A stretch of DNA of 64,000 nt from assembly GCA_963668585.1 (NCBI GenBank), contig OY764869.1:1-64000 (forward strand), in the 5' to 3' direction. The first letter of the stretch is position 1, and each line of letters opens with the position of its first letter. A program made the position numbers and the translations under genes. Below are positions 16,734 through 25,016 of this stretch, piece by piece. The notes beneath the pieces are model-generated. The model did no database searches, was not told the DNA's origin, and saw only the letters and a list, made by a program, of their open reading frames with translations. The stretch comes from Bin87 sp963668585 (GTDB lineage Bacteria > Chloroflexota > Dehalococcoidia > Lucifugimonadales > UBA3495).

Positions 16734-18119
16734 ATGGAAATCCACGAAACGGAAACCCACGAAATCAAGGCCCAAGAAGTCGTCCGGCGGGCCCGCGAGG
16801 CCGGCGTCCGGCTGGTGATGTTTGCCTACTGCGACAGCAGCGGGATCATCCGCGGCAAGGCGACCCACGTCTCAGGCCTGGAGCGCCGACTCCATTCGGG
16901 AATCGGCTCGACCACCGCGATCCAGGCCATGGGTGACATGGACCAGTTGCAGGTGGTCAACGGCATGGGCCCAGTGGGTGAGTTTCGCATGATGCCGGAT
17001 CTGGATACGTTCACCATGCTTCCCTACGCGCCCGGCCGGGCGATGGTCCTGACGGACATGGTGACCCTGGATCGCGAGCCCTGGGCGGCCTGCCCGCGCG
17101 ATTTCCTGAAGCGGATGCTGGCGAAGGCTGCATCCATGGGAGTGACTTTCCAGGCTGCCTTCGAGCCGGAATGGTACCTGGCGCGGCGCGAGGGCGATGC
17201 GTTCATCCCCATTGATGAGAGCCTGGACAACTCCACCCTGGGCACAACGGTGTCGCTGGATGTGATTGACGACGTGGTGGAAGCCCTGGAAACCCAGGGG
17301 ATGCAGCTGGAGCAGTATCACACCGAGGTGGGACACGGCCAGCAGGAGCTGAGCATCACCCACGCCGGTGCCCTGCGCGCCGCCGACAACCACATCATCT
17401 ACCGCGAAACGGTGCGCAACGTTGCTTGGAAACACGGCTGGCTGGCTTCCTTTGCTCCCAAGCCGTTCCCTGACCAGGCGGGCAACGGTTGCCACACGCA
17501 CGTCAGCGCGTGGGACGCCAACGGCGCACGCAACCTGTTTTACGACCCCGACGATGCCATGCAGATCAGCGAAATGGGCTACCAGTTCATTGGCGGCATT
17601 ATGGCGCACCTGCCGGGCCTCATGTTGCTGACCAGCCCCAGCATGAACAGCTACCGCCGCATCTCTCCGGGTTCGTGGAGCACCGCCTACATTTGCTACG
17701 GGCAGGACAACCGGGAGGCGGCGGTACGGATTCCGTCGCGGTTCTGGGGTTCGGAGATGGCCTCAACCAACCTGGAGTACCGGCCGGCCGATTCCAGCTC
17801 CAATCCATACATCGCGCTGGGAGCCATAATCGCGGCCGGGCTCGACGGCATCCAGCGTGGCCTGATGCCGCCCGATGGGCTTTGCATCGACACCGACCCG
17901 TCCCGCCTGACTCCCGATGAACTGGCGGCACGCGGCATCAAGCGCCTGCCTTCAACGCTGCTGGAAGCCATCCATGAACTGGAGGGCGACACCACCCTCA
18001 CCGATGCGTTGGGGCCGCTGCTGTCCGACTCATATCTGACGGTTCGCCGGTCCGACTGGGAACTGTTTTCGCAGCACGACGCCGAGTATGAAATCCGCCA
18101 CCACTTTTACAAATACTGA
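16734..18119 (+). CDS. Glutamine synthetase family protein (gamma-glutamyl-amine ligase type)
   Basis: A 461-residue ATP-dependent ligase. Visible are the N-terminal beta-grasp region (VVRRAREAGVRLVMFAYCD), catalytic-domain metal Glu residues in FEPEWYL and TEVGHGQQELS, the ATP/substrate segment GNGCHTHVSAWD, NSYRRISPGSWSTAY, DNREAAVRIP and EYRPADSSSNPYIALGA. The latter blocks resemble gamma-glutamylpolyamine or methylamide ligases more than housekeeping GlnA, whose adenylylation Tyr loop is not seen. It probably joins glutamate to an amine rather than ammonia. TGCGATAATG about 45 bases upstream may be the -10 region. Confidence 0.85.
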   Translation: MEIHETETHEIKAQEVVRRAREAGVRLVMFAYCDSSGIIRGKATHVSGLERRLHSGIGSTTAIQAMGDMDQLQVVNGMGPVGEFRMMPDLDTFTMLPYAPGRAMVLTDMVTLDREPWAACPRDFLKRMLAKAASMGVTFQAAFEPEWYLARREGDAFIPIDESLDNSTLGTTVSLDVIDDVVEALETQGMQLEQYHTEVGHGQQELSITHAGALRAADNHIIYRETVRNVAWKHGWLASFAPKPFPDQAGNGCHTHVSAWDANGARNLFYDPDDAMQISEMGYQFIGGIMAHLPGLMLLTSPSMNSYRRISPGSWSTAYICYGQDNREAAVRIPSRFWGSEMASTNLEYRPADSSSNPYIALGAIIAAGLDGIQRGLMPPDGLCIDTDPSRLTPDELAARGIKRLPSTLLEAIHELEGDTTLTDALGPLLSDSYLTVRRSDWELFSQHDAEYEIRHHFYKY

Positions 18120-18230
18120 ACACCGACGGACTGGTCGCGTCGATTTGTTATCATATATGTACGCATTCCAGCCCGGCAGGGTATTTCACCCATTCGCAAG
18201 ACCTTCTCCGATTACCCAGAAAAATGCCCT

Positions 18231-18255
18231 CGTCATTCCTGTGAAAACAGGAACC
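18231..18255. repeat. TTCCTGTGAAAACAGGAA palindrome
   Basis: A short inverted repeat of the type described at 9057, in the 259-base gap ahead of glyA. No gene is seen in that gap. Confidence 0.55.
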
Positions 18256-18378
18256 CTTGGCATTGACCGCTTTTGAGCCACCAGCCCTGTCGCGTGTTGA
18301 AAAATCACCAAACTTCGGAGCGCCTGAAAGCAGGGCCCTCCGCAACGTTGACCGACCAATCATCAGGAGCCACCCTAT

Positions 18379-19629
18379 ATGACCACCATACTTGACCGCT
18401 TAGACCCCGCCGTCGCCGCCGCCATCGAGAGCGAGAACCGCCGCCAGCGCGACTCCATCGTTCTCATCGCATCAGAAAACTACGCCAGCAAGGCGGTGCT
18501 GGAAGCCCAGGCGCAGTTGATGAACAACAAGTATGCCGAAGGCTACCCCGGACGGCGATACTACGGCGGCTGCGAGTTCGTGGACGTGGTGGAAACCCTG
18601 GCCATTGATCGCGCCAAAAAGCTGTTCGGCGCCGAACACGCCAACGTCCAGGCCCACAGCGGCGCCCAGGCCAACATGGCCGCCTACTTCGCCGTCCTGG
18701 AGCCCGGCGACACCGTTCTGGGGATGCAATTGGACATGGGCGGCCACCTCACCCACGGCGCCGGCGTCAACTTCTCCGGCAAACTCTACAACTTCGTTCC
18801 CTACGGGGTCGATCAGGAAACCGAGACCATTGACTACGACCAGGTCGAGCGGTTGGCCAAAGAACACAACCCGAAGCTCATCGTCGCCGGGTGCAGCAGT
18901 TACTCGCGGGTGCTGGACTTCCCGCGCTTCCGCGCCATCGCCGACTCGGTGGGCGCGCTGCTCATGGTGGACATGGCCCACATCTCCGGCCTCATCGCCG
19001 GCGGTGCGCACCCCTCGCCCTTCCCGCACGCCCAGATCGTGACCTCCACCACCCAGAAGACCCTGCGTGGCCCTCGCGGCGGCATGGTACTCACCGAAGA
19101 GGAGTTGGGACGCAAGGTTGACTTCGCGGTCTTCCCCTTCATGCAGGGCGGCCCCTTCATGCACGTCATCGCCGCCAAGGCAGTGTGCTTCGGCGAGGCT
19201 CTCGAACCCGACTTCGCGCGCTATGCCAACCAGGTGGTCGCCAACGCCCAGGTCATGGCCCAGGAACTCTCCGAGGCCGGCGTGCGTCTGGTGGCCGGCG
19301 GCACCGACAACCACCTCATGCTGGTGGACCTCACCCCCCTGGGCATCACCGGGAGGCAGGCGGAACGCGCCCTGGAATCCGTGGACATAGTCGCCAACAA
19401 GAACGCCATCCCTTATGACCAATTGCCGCCGCGCACTGCGTCCGGTCTGCGTCTGGGCACCCCGGCCATCACCAGCCGCGGCATGGCCGAGGAGGACACG
19501 CGGCAGGTCGCCAAGCTAATCGTGCGAACCCTGGGCAGCATCGGCAACGACGCCCGGATGTCCGAAATCCGCGACGAAGTCCACCACCTCAGCAACCGCT
19601 TCCCCGTCCCCGGTCTCGACGAGGAATAA
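18379..19629 (+). CDS. glyA: Serine hydroxymethyltransferase
   Basis: A 416-residue PLP enzyme interconverting serine and glycine with tetrahydrofolate, the main source of one-carbon units. Motifs are the N-terminal RQRDSIVLIASENYASKAVL, the glycine-rich GYPGRRYYGGCEFVDVVE, HSGAQANMAAYFAVL, the PLP aspartate in MVDMAHISGLIAGG, and the PLP-binding lysine in TSTTQKTLRGPRGG (near residue 226). The C-terminal RLGTPAITSRGM is also conserved. Length and all catalytic blocks are normal. CAGGAG precedes the ATG. No partner genes in the same transcript. Confidence 0.97.
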   Translation: MTTILDRLDPAVAAAIESENRRQRDSIVLIASENYASKAVLEAQAQLMNNKYAEGYPGRRYYGGCEFVDVVETLAIDRAKKLFGAEHANVQAHSGAQANMAAYFAVLEPGDTVLGMQLDMGGHLTHGAGVNFSGKLYNFVPYGVDQETETIDYDQVERLAKEHNPKLIVAGCSSYSRVLDFPRFRAIADSVGALLMVDMAHISGLIAGGAHPSPFPHAQIVTSTTQKTLRGPRGGMVLTEEELGRKVDFAVFPFMQGGPFMHVIAAKAVCFGEALEPDFARYANQVVANAQVMAQELSEAGVRLVAGGTDNHLMLVDLTPLGITGRQAERALESVDIVANKNAIPYDQLPPRTASGLRLGTPAITSRGMAEEDTRQVAKLIVRTLGSIGNDARMSEIRDEVHHLSNRFPVPGLDEE

Positions 19630-19643
19630 TGTCTTTCGCCGGT

Positions 19644-19668
19644 ACGGGCGGGTTTGAAGCCCGCCTCC
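19644..19668. repeat. Diverged GGGCGGGTTTGAAGCCCGCC palindrome
   Basis: Relative of the REP-like palindromes at 7091 and elsewhere, located between the convergent glyA and methyltransferase genes, where it may help end transcription. Confidence 0.6.
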
Positions 19669-19676
19669 GGCGCGGG

Positions 19677-20453
19677 TCAAGCAAGCGGGGATTTTCGCCC
19701 AACAAACAGGTTGCCCCCGAACCCTCCCTCGTAGGCGTTGGTCTGGATGTACTCTCCTTCCAGACCCGCGTCACCCATCAAGCGCAGCCAGGCAGCGGTG
19801 GGAAACAACCCGCCGGTGTGCCGGTCCACCTCAACTGCGATCCGCCCGTCCTCGTCGATCACAAAAACGAAAACCGACTCGGCGGTGGTGCCTCCCGGCT
19901 GCGGCTTGGCGATGTATTCGATAAAGGTGACCGACCGGTCTTCAGCCTCGCGCGTCCACTCCACCACCCGGGGCCCGGTGAAAGTTTCCTGCACACAGTC
20001 CGGCGCCAGCAACACCAGGCCGCCGGGATTCAGATGCGCTGCCGCGTTGACGATTGCGGCCCGCAGGTCGGCTTCCGTCACCATGTAGTTCACCGCGTCG
20101 TGAATCGCCACCACGTCGAACGTGCGGCCCACCCGAACGGTGCGCATATCACCCTCGTGATGCCAAGTTCGCGGATTCAGCCGTCGCGAGATTTCCAGCA
20201 TCTGCGGCGATATGTCCACCGCCTCGGTGATGAAATGCTCCGTTAGATGCGACAGCAGGTGCCCGCCTCCGCAGCCCAGTTCCAGCAGCGTGGGCAAAGC
20301 GCCGCCGGCATCAGGGCGGGGACCCAATCGGCTGCGAATAACGTCCAGCCATTCCTGCGCCTCGACCATGTATTCCTCCGGCGGACTGATGATCGGCCAG
20401 AGGTGTGCCAGGTCGTTGTACAGGCGAAGTGTCATCGCTGAAGCATCATCCAC
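19677..20453 (-). CDS. Class I SAM-dependent methyltransferase
   Basis: A 258-residue soluble methyltransferase. Motif I is LLELGCGGGHLLSHL near residue 58. Motif II/post-I is EAVDISPQMLEISRR, followed by DVVAIHDAVNYM and the post-motif LNPGGLVLLAPD. The C-terminal half has a beta-rich insertion typical of small-molecule methyltransferases. The GTG at 20453 begins 3 bases after the stop of the upstream small gene, suggesting translational coupling; an ATG at 20435 is the alternative start. Substrate unknown. Confidence 0.82.
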   Translation of the reverse strand: MDDASAMTLRLYNDLAHLWPIISPPEEYMVEAQEWLDVIRSRLGPRPDAGGALPTLLELGCGGGHLLSHLTEHFITEAVDISPQMLEISRRLNPRTWHHEGDMRTVRVGRTFDVVAIHDAVNYMVTEADLRAAIVNAAAHLNPGGLVLLAPDCVQETFTGPRVVEWTREAEDRSVTFIEYIAKPQPGGTTAESVFVFVIDEDGRIAVEVDRHTGGLFPTAAWLRLMGDAGLEGEYIQTNAYEGGFGGNLFVGRKSPLA

Positions 20454-20456
20454 GAA

Positions 20457-20696
20457 TTATGCCGCCCGGGAGACCATCCCATAGGTATCGATATACAGAT
20501 ACTCGCGCACTCGCGCCAGCCAGACGCCGGGGGCCGGCGGATTGTTGTGCAACCAGCGTTCCAGGTTGCTGATGACGACACCTGGCTCAAGCTCGATGGG
20601 TGGGCCGCCAAGGTCGCGCCACCGTTCTATCATACGTCCCGCGTCATTGGGTAGGTAACCCGCCGCCATAACCCTTTCCAGTCCGTCGCCCAACAT
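20457..20696 (-). CDS. Small hypothetical protein, 79 aa
   Basis: ATG at 20696 follows a perfect AGGAGG (20709-20714), so upstream in-frame starts are rejected. The sequence (MLGDGLERVMAAGYL at the start, EYLYIDTYGMVSRAA at the end) is not from a family I recognise. It is predicted soluble, with several Trp residues (IERWRDL, LERWLHN, GVWLARV). Its stop lies 3 bases before the methyltransferase start, so the pair forms a two-gene operon. It may be a partner or regulator of that enzyme. Confidence 0.65.
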   Translation of the reverse strand: MLGDGLERVMAAGYLPNDAGRMIERWRDLGGPPIELEPGVVISNLERWLHNNPPAPGVWLARVREYLYIDTYGMVSRAA

Positions 20697-21026
20697 CACA
20701 ATAAGACCTCCTGTTCTATTCAGTACGATTGTACGAAACAAAAACTCCAATTGCAATACGCAAACCGCAAAACCCAACGTCAACCAATCAAAATTGTTGG
20801 CAGCCCTTGCCTGCAACCCGTCGTTCCCGCTTTCGCAGGAACCCAGCAAATTTACTCGGCCACAAACGTGAGTGCGGCAAGAATTTCGTAGATCCCGGTT
20901 GCCGTCGCTATGTCGGTTTCGGTCGTGGCCGGCCGCACCGGGGCTGAACCGACGCCTCGCCGCAACGGCATCGACCCCGCGAAACGGTTATAATCGTGCC
21001 CGAACCGACTACCAAGGAGCCGAGAC
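20697..21026. other. Divergent intergenic region with a repeat
   Basis: Holds one TTCCCGCTTTCGCAGGAA palindrome (20821-20847) and, at the right, TATAAT at 20989-20994, which is 32 bases before the hydratase ATG. No gene seen. Confidence 0.55.
20989..20994 (+). promoter_or_regulatory. -10 element TATAAT for the hydratase gene
   Basis: A perfect hexamer with no clear -35. A leader of about 25 bases is implied; AAGGAG precedes the ATG at 21027. Confidence 0.45.
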
Positions 21027-21827
21027 ATGGTGACTACCACACCGGCCCGCGAGGCCGCTGAGCTTATTTTCGCGCAGTACAAGGCTGTGCAGCCCTTCGA
21101 GCGGCTACCCGCCAAGCTGTTCCCCAAAACCCTAGAAGACGCCTACGCCATCCAGTTGGAACTCCACTGCATGCTCTCCAGCCTCTGGGGTCCCCTGGCC
21201 GGTTACAAACTGGCCTACACCACCCCGGTGATGCAGGAACGGGCCGGCCTGGACCATCCCGTCCTCGGCGGCGTTTTCCAGAAGACCATCCTGCGCTCCC
21301 CCGTGGTGCTCAACTTCACCGAGTACGTCAACCTCGGCATCGAACTGGAAGTCGGCGTGACCCTCGGCAAGGACCTGCCGGCGTCGGGCGCGCCCTACAC
21401 CCGCGAGACCGTTGCCGAAGCGGTAGCCGAGGTGGCAACGGCCTTCGAGATCGTGGACATCCGCACCCCTGACGACCTCACCACCGAAGAGCGCACCCTG
21501 ATGAGCGTCGCCGTCAACATCCTCAACTCCGGCGTCGTCCTCGGCGACCCCGTCACCGACTGGCAGAGCCTCGACCTCGTCAACTGCCACGGCGTCATGC
21601 AGATCAACCATGAAAAGGTCGGCGAGGGTTACGGCCGCGACGTCATGGGCCATCCCTTCGAACCGCTGGTCTGGCTGGCCAACGAACTGTCCCGGCGCAA
21701 CCACCCCCTCAAGGCCGGCGACACGGTCATCACCGGCAGCCTCGTCCCGCCCACCCCACTCAGCTTCGCCTCTGAAGGCCGCGTTTCCATCGAGGGACTG
21801 GGCGAGGCGGTGGTGGTCTGCGCCTGA
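21027..21827 (+). CDS. 2-keto-4-pentenoate hydratase/2-oxo-hept-3-ene-dioate hydratase family protein
   Basis: A 266-residue enzyme of the MhpD/fumarylacetoacetase-fold hydratase and decarboxylase family, acting in meta-cleavage of aromatics. Supporting segments are LEDAYAIQLELHCML, GPLAGYKLAYTTPVMQ, the metal-binding LGIELEVGVTLGKDLP (E-x-E pair near residue 110), AFEIVDIRT, and the C-terminal PLKAGDTVITGSLVPPTPL. Length and motif order fit. It stands alone on its transcript, so pathway membership is inferred from the surrounding catabolic genes only. Confidence 0.85.
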   Translation: MVTTTPAREAAELIFAQYKAVQPFERLPAKLFPKTLEDAYAIQLELHCMLSSLWGPLAGYKLAYTTPVMQERAGLDHPVLGGVFQKTILRSPVVLNFTEYVNLGIELEVGVTLGKDLPASGAPYTRETVAEAVAEVATAFEIVDIRTPDDLTTEERTLMSVAVNILNSGVVLGDPVTDWQSLDLVNCHGVMQINHEKVGEGYGRDVMGHPFEPLVWLANELSRRNHPLKAGDTVITGSLVPPTPLSFASEGRVSIEGLGEAVVVCA

Positions 21828-21982
21828 GCAACCATAGCCAAAAAATCAGTAATCCGGGGCCAATCGAATCCCGTTCATCCCGTGAATCCGCGGGAAGCAT
21901 ACGAGGAACCATACGGGCAACGGTCACCGGCTTCAACCGGATGGTCCAACGACCCGCGCAAACGGACGCTCACCGAGTCAGC

Positions 21983-22819
21983 CTAACTTCCGGTCTCCAC
22001 CCACAGCGCATACACCGCCCGGCGCGAGAGCCCGGTGGCCGCGACAACTTCCGCCACCGCCTCGCGCCCGAGCATACCCTGAGCCCGGCGCTGCGCCAGC
22101 GCATCCCGGGCCGCCGCCACTGTGATGGATGGTTCTGACGCTGTTGCCGCCTCTTCGGATGCTGACGGCCCCACCACGATGGTGAACTCTCCTCGCGGGT
22201 CCGCGAAGTGCACCAACGCGTCGGACGCCTTGCCCCGCCAGACCTCCTCGTGCATCTTGGTCAACTCCCGGCATACCGCCAGCGGCGGGTCGTTGAGGGT
22301 CTCGGCAATGTCGGCCAGCGTCGCCTTCACCCGGTGTGGAGCTTCAAACAGCGCCAGCGTCTGGCCCAGGCTGGCCGCTTCCGTAAGCGCGGATACCCGC
22401 TCTGACCGACGCCGGGGCAGGAACCCCAGGAACACGAACCGGTCGGCGGGCAAACCAGACACCGACAACGCCGTCGATACCGCCGATACTCCGGGCACGC
22501 TCACCACCTCGTAGCCGGCCTCCGCAACCGCCGCCACCACGCCGGCGCCCGGGTCGCTGATGCCCGGCGATCCCGCGTCCGTCACCAGCGCCACGTCCCC
22601 TGATTCCATCGCCTCCAGCAGCGACGCCACCCGGCGAGTCCAATTGTGCTCATTGCAACTCACCAGCCGGGGCCTGGCATCCAGATGCGTCAACAACCGC
22701 CGCGTGACCCGCGTATCCTCCGCCGCCACCACCGGCGCCGACGCCAGAATCCGCGCCGCCCGCACGGTAATGTCCTCCAAATTCCCAATGGGAGTGCCAA
22801 TTACATACAGCGTGCCCAC
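21983..22819 (-). CDS. rsmI: 16S rRNA (cytidine-2'-O)-methyltransferase
   Basis: A 278-residue member of the tetrapyrrole-methylase-fold RsmI family, which 2'-O-methylates C1402 in the decoding centre of 16S rRNA. Motifs are GTLYVIGTPIGNLEDITVRA at the start, AAEDTRVTRRLLTHL, LVTDAGSPGISDPG, SVPGVSAVSTALSVSG and FVFLGFLPRR, then FEAPHRVKATLADI and CRELTKMHEEVWRG. The start is GTG at 22819, which directly precedes GTLYVIGTP, where family members begin; a much longer reading from 23263 would run through a repeat. The C-terminal HTH-like tail (REAVAEVVAATGLSRRAVY) is also usual. Confidence 0.95.
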   Translation of the reverse strand: MGTLYVIGTPIGNLEDITVRAARILASAPVVAAEDTRVTRRLLTHLDARPRLVSCNEHNWTRRVASLLEAMESGDVALVTDAGSPGISDPGAGVVAAVAEAGYEVVSVPGVSAVSTALSVSGLPADRFVFLGFLPRRRSERVSALTEAASLGQTLALFEAPHRVKATLADIAETLNDPPLAVCRELTKMHEEVWRGKASDALVHFADPRGEFTIVVGPSASEEAATASEPSITVAAARDALAQRRAQGMLGREAVAEVVAATGLSRRAVYALWVETGS

Positions 22820-22858
22820 CCAGGCAGTATAGCGATATTGGGACTGGAACCGGCAGGG

Positions 22859-22982
22859 CCGTTCGATCATTGGCCATAGATGAGGTAGTCCACTCATCCT
22901 GAGCCTGATGAAGGACGAGCGGACGGTGAGCAGGTAACCATTCCGCCAACAGCAATTGCCGTTTGCCAGGATAATCGAATCT
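22859..22982. repeat. Dispersed MITE-like repeat, copy 3
   Basis: Left end GTTCGATCATTGG, middle GAGGTAGTCCACTCATCCTGAGCC, core GGACGGTGAGCAGG, right half GCCAACAGCAATTGCCG, then TTTGCCAGGATAATCGAAT. It fills most of the 279-base gap between rsmI and the TPP enzyme, which run divergently. Confidence 0.78.
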
Positions 22983-23098
22983 TCCTGCACTGAATTCCGG
23001 CCCGCCAGCCCATCCCAACCCCCTGTGATAAGATTATCCAGCCCGTTCGTTCGGGCCATTCGTTTACAGATACCTGCCCTATTGAAGGAGTTGCATCC

Positions 23099-24766
23099 AT
23101 GCCGGAGCTGAACGGGGGCCACCTCTTGATACGCTGCCTGAAGCAGGAGGGCGTCCAGAAGATTTTCACCATCGTGGGCGACACCATCCTGCCTCTGGTT
23201 GACGCCGCCGCCGATGAAGGCATCGAGTTCATCGATACACGCCACGAGGGCGCGGCGATGCACATGGCAGACGGCTACGCGCGCATCACCGGCCAGCCCG
23301 CCGTCGCCATGTTCACCGGCGGCCCCGGCTTCGCCAACGCCATCTCCGGACTGCCCGCCATCTACACGTCCGAAAGCCCCGTCATCTTCGTCGCCGGGTG
23401 CGCCGAACTCCCCGAAAAGGGCCAGGCCACCTTCCAGGAAATCGACCAGGTCGCCATGGCCGCCCCGGTATCCAAGGGGTCGTGGCTAATCCACGAAAAG
23501 AACCGCATCCCCGAATTCGTCGCCACCGCCTTCCGCACCGCCATGAGCGGCCGCCCTGGCCCAGTGCATCTGACCCTGCCCATCGACCTTCAGGAAGCCC
23601 CCATCAGCGAGGAGGACCTGCCGCCCTACCTGCCGCAGGAATACCGCAACATGGGTCGGCCCCAGGGCGACCCCGCGCTCATCGAGCAGGCCGCCAACCT
23701 CATGGCCAACGCTCAGCGTCCTGTCATCATCGTCGGCAACCCGGCCCGATACTCTGTCGAGCCGGCCCAACTCGAAGCCCTCGCCGAGGCCACGGGAGCG
23801 CCCATATTCACCGTCGAGCAGGCCCGCGGCCTCATCGACGACCTCCATCCGCTGTGCTTCGGCTATGCCGACGGCGCTCTCAACCGCACTGCCCGCAAGT
23901 TCCGCGAGGCCGACGTGGTCCTGCTGCTGGGCAAGCGACTCGACCACCGCTATCGCTACGGGGGCGTCTTCAATACCGACGCCAAACTGATCCAGGCCGA
24001 CCCTTCGCCCGCTGAAATCGGGCGCAACCGTGGCGTGGCCGTCGGTCTCCTCGGCGATCTGGGCGCAATGGTTGACCAACTCACCGCCGCCGCCAAACCC
24101 AACCGCAGCATCGGCCCCTGGATAGATGAACTCGGGCAGGAACACACCGCCTGGCTCGACAGCCTGCGCGCCAACGCCACCGGCGGCGCCCCCATGCACC
24201 CGCTGGACGTGTACACCGCCATCGAACACCTGGTGGACGAGGACACCTTCATCGTGCTGGACGGCGGCGACTATGTACAGTGGGGCCGCTGCTACCTGCC
24301 CGCCCGCTCCCCCGGCCACTTCATTCGCCTGGGCCCCCTCAGCCACCTCGGCGGCGCAATCCCCTACGCCATGGCCGCCAAACTCGCCTACCCGGACAGC
24401 AAGGTACTGGCATTCATGGGCGACGGTTCCTTCGGTTTCTATTCGATGGAATACGACACCTGCATCCGCCACAACCTTCCCATCACCGGCATCATGGGCA
24501 ACGACGGCAACTGGGGAATCGACCGCACCTTCCAGTTGGCCTACTTCGGCCGCGACGTCGGCACCGCCCTGCGCCCCGGCGTCCGTTATGACCAGGTGGT
24601 GGAGGGTATCGGCGGCTACGCCGAACTGGTCGAGCAACCCGGCGACGTGGCCCCGGCCGTCGAGCGCGCCATCAACTCCGGCCGCCCTTCGCTGGTCAAC
24701 ATCGCCGTCAAATCCGGCGCCAGTCCCCTGGCCGACGCCATGATCGCCCGCCGCACCGGCGGCTAG
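23099..24766 (+). CDS. Thiamine-diphosphate enzyme, acetolactate synthase/2-hydroxyacyl-CoA lyase-like
   Basis: A 555-residue three-domain TPP enzyme. The catalytic Glu lies in DTRHEGAAMHMADGYAR (near residue 51), with GGPGFANAISGL after it. The central domain starts near 190 (ANLMANAQRPVIIVGNPARY). The TPP-binding motif is FMGDGSFGFYSMEYDT through ITGIMGNDGNWG. The active-site region PLSHLGGAIPYAMAAKLAYP is closer to oxalyl-CoA decarboxylase/2-hydroxyacyl-CoA lyase and ALS-like proteins of unknown substrate than to biosynthetic IlvB, and no IlvN follows. AAGGAG precedes the ATG. Confidence 0.85.
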   Translation: MPELNGGHLLIRCLKQEGVQKIFTIVGDTILPLVDAAADEGIEFIDTRHEGAAMHMADGYARITGQPAVAMFTGGPGFANAISGLPAIYTSESPVIFVAGCAELPEKGQATFQEIDQVAMAAPVSKGSWLIHEKNRIPEFVATAFRTAMSGRPGPVHLTLPIDLQEAPISEEDLPPYLPQEYRNMGRPQGDPALIEQAANLMANAQRPVIIVGNPARYSVEPAQLEALAEATGAPIFTVEQARGLIDDLHPLCFGYADGALNRTARKFREADVVLLLGKRLDHRYRYGGVFNTDAKLIQADPSPAEIGRNRGVAVGLLGDLGAMVDQLTAAAKPNRSIGPWIDELGQEHTAWLDSLRANATGGAPMHPLDVYTAIEHLVDEDTFIVLDGGDYVQWGRCYLPARSPGHFIRLGPLSHLGGAIPYAMAAKLAYPDSKVLAFMGDGSFGFYSMEYDTCIRHNLPITGIMGNDGNWGIDRTFQLAYFGRDVGTALRPGVRYDQVVEGIGGYAELVEQPGDVAPAVERAINSGRPSLVNIAVKSGASPLADAMIARRTGG

Positions 24767-24793
24767 CGACCTTTCCGCTCCGCGCCCGGTTCC

Positions 24794-24833
24794 GGGGCTG
24801 CCGGGAATATTCAAGCCGGCAGCCCCGCCGTTT
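24794..24833 (+). terminator. Hairpin after the TPP enzyme gene
   Basis: GGGGCTGCCGG and CCGGCAGCCCC form an 11-base perfect stem with an 11-base loop; the following sequence is only weakly T-rich. Probable terminator. Confidence 0.6.
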
Positions 24834-24935
24834 GCCGGTTCTGCCCAGCCAATGCTCACATCCGTTGCCCATAACCAGCATAATGACGAAAATCGCAATA
24901 GCACGCGAATTACACCGGGAAGTCGTACCGTAGTG

Positions 24936-24964
24936 TTGACAAAGGTTTCCCAAGGGTATAAATT
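24936..24964 (+). promoter_or_regulatory. Candidate promoter of the first RdhA-like gene
   Basis: TTGACA at 24936-24941 with TATAAA at 24957 (15-base spacing) or TAAATT at 24959 (17-base spacing). The leader to the ATG at 25017 is about 45 bases and includes GAGGAG at 25005-25010. Confidence 0.6.
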
Positions 24965-25016
24965 GCCCGAAATGCCACCGCTTCACAGCGGTACAGCCAA
25001 CTGCGAGGAGGCAAAT

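Noticed and set aside
21983..23263. Long rsmI frame starting at 23263
   Set aside because: The extra 148 codons run across a dispersed repeat and over the start of the divergent TPP gene; GTG at 22819 fits the family start.
24852..25016. N-terminal extension of the first RdhA-like gene
   Set aside because: The paralogue begins exactly at MLTIGHEV and a GAGGAG site lies before that ATG; the promoter lies inside the extension.
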